Assembly: GCA_016188575.1 (NCBI GenBank)
Contig: JACPHN010000208.1
Span: 1-5,223, forward strand
From: Candidatus Schekmanbacteria bacterium
GTDB lineage: Bacteria > CSSED10-310 > JACPHN01
Reading direction: 5' to 3'
DNA: 5,223 nucleotides
Part shown: one piece after another, positions 5,049-5,223 of the stretch
How the letters are laid out: each line of letters opens with the position of its first letter
How positions within the stretch are numbered: position 1 is the stretch's first letter
Made by a program: the position numbers and the translations under genes
Notes under the pieces: model-generated
What the model saw: only the letters and a program-made list of their open reading frames with translations
The model's database searches: none
What the model was told of the DNA's origin: nothing

Positions 5049-5223
5049 GTGCGCGGACCTCTGGTCCGCACTGTCATCCGGGCCAAAGATGCGGGCCGGA
5101 GGCCCGCGCACCGTGCGCCTGCGAGCGTACGTGGTCGGAGAGGTGGAAGTCCTCTTCGGGCATGCGCTCTCCGGCCCGTAACCAAATGTGACTGCGTCGC
5201 CGCGAGGCGGGGTGGGAAGCAAC
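5049..5223 (+). ncRNA. Structured RNA, probably 5' domain I of a group II intron, continuing off the window
   Basis: Four clean hairpins lie in ~160 nt: GCGGACC/GGTCCGC with a 3-nt loop (5053-5069), GCGGGCC/GGCCCGC with a 3-nt loop (5091-5107), CGGAGAG/CTCTCCG (5136-5142 with 5167-5173) enclosing GAAG/CTTC, and CGCC-GCGA-GGCG (5198-5209), which has a GNRA tetraloop. The block GGAGAGGTGGAAGTCCTC, then CCCGTAACC, the GNRA hairpin and GGGAAGCAAC resembles what I recall of domain I of bacterial group II introns. GTGCG, matching the intron 5' consensus GUGYG, occurs at 5049-5053 and again at 5113-5117, so the exact 5' splice site is uncertain. A maturase/reverse transcriptase gene would be expected to the right, outside the window. 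Exon-binding sites could not be assigned. Confidence 0.45.

Noticed and set aside
4854-5222. Minus-strand open frame of 122 codons over the right edge
   Set aside because: It is antisense to the hairpin-rich region; its Arg/Pro/Ser composition and lack of family motifs fit shadow translation of a structured RNA, not a gene.
1-5223. CRISPR array or tRNA gene
   Set aside because: I saw no regularly spaced direct repeats and no tRNA-like cloverleaf or T-loop sequence on either strand.

Overview
The window is GC-rich bacterial DNA with strongly GC-biased third codon positions and good Shine-Dalgarno sites. It looks like an accessory or defence-island segment of a high-GC bacterium such as a proteobacterium, myxobacterium or acidobacterium. 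Lineage cannot be fixed from this sequence. Old mobile DNA (an IS110 remnant and a probable group II intron RNA) surrounds genes of conflict-system type.

Left part (1-640): the last ~100 codons of a large gene whose C-terminus resembles the end of Eco57I/PglX-like N6-adenine DNA methyltransferases. After a 28-nt gap comes the start of a DUF4365 protein (GTG at 333) that loses its family sequence near 611. Both are typical of restriction or DISARM-type loci.

Middle-left (about 612-1749): a heavily deleted IS110-family transposase lies on the minus strand (701-1037). It keeps its first ~30 residues, with their own start codon and ribosome-binding site, and its C-terminus; the catalytic core is gone. 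The DNA just upstream of its start (1038-1245) is where IS110 elements carry their bridge RNA. Then about 500 bases without a convincing gene lead to the next operon; they include a perfect 14-bp palindrome at 1630-1643.

Middle-right (1750-4672): a compact plus-strand operon. Gene 1 is a 717-residue protein with an N-terminal calcineurin-type metallophosphoesterase carrying all the usual metal-binding motifs, and a C-terminal region that looks like a degenerate Nudix domain. Gene 2 (143 residues, 26-nt gap) is unrecognised, with a beta-rich N-terminal part and an Ala/Gly/Ser tail. Gene 3 overlaps gene 2 by ATGA and encodes 65 residues that weakly resemble the end of a PIN-like domain. Its TAG stop is followed in the same frame by 38 more coding-like codons, including a second cysteine pair. 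This operon is the best candidate for an undescribed system: a phosphoesterase/Nudix nucleotide-processing enzyme with two small partners, beside DNA-modification genes.

Right end (4673-5223): no convincing gene. Inverted repeats follow the operon. The last ~175 bases fold on paper into at least four hairpins, one capped by a GCGA (GNRA) tetraloop; this looks like the 5' part of a group II intron continuing past the window.
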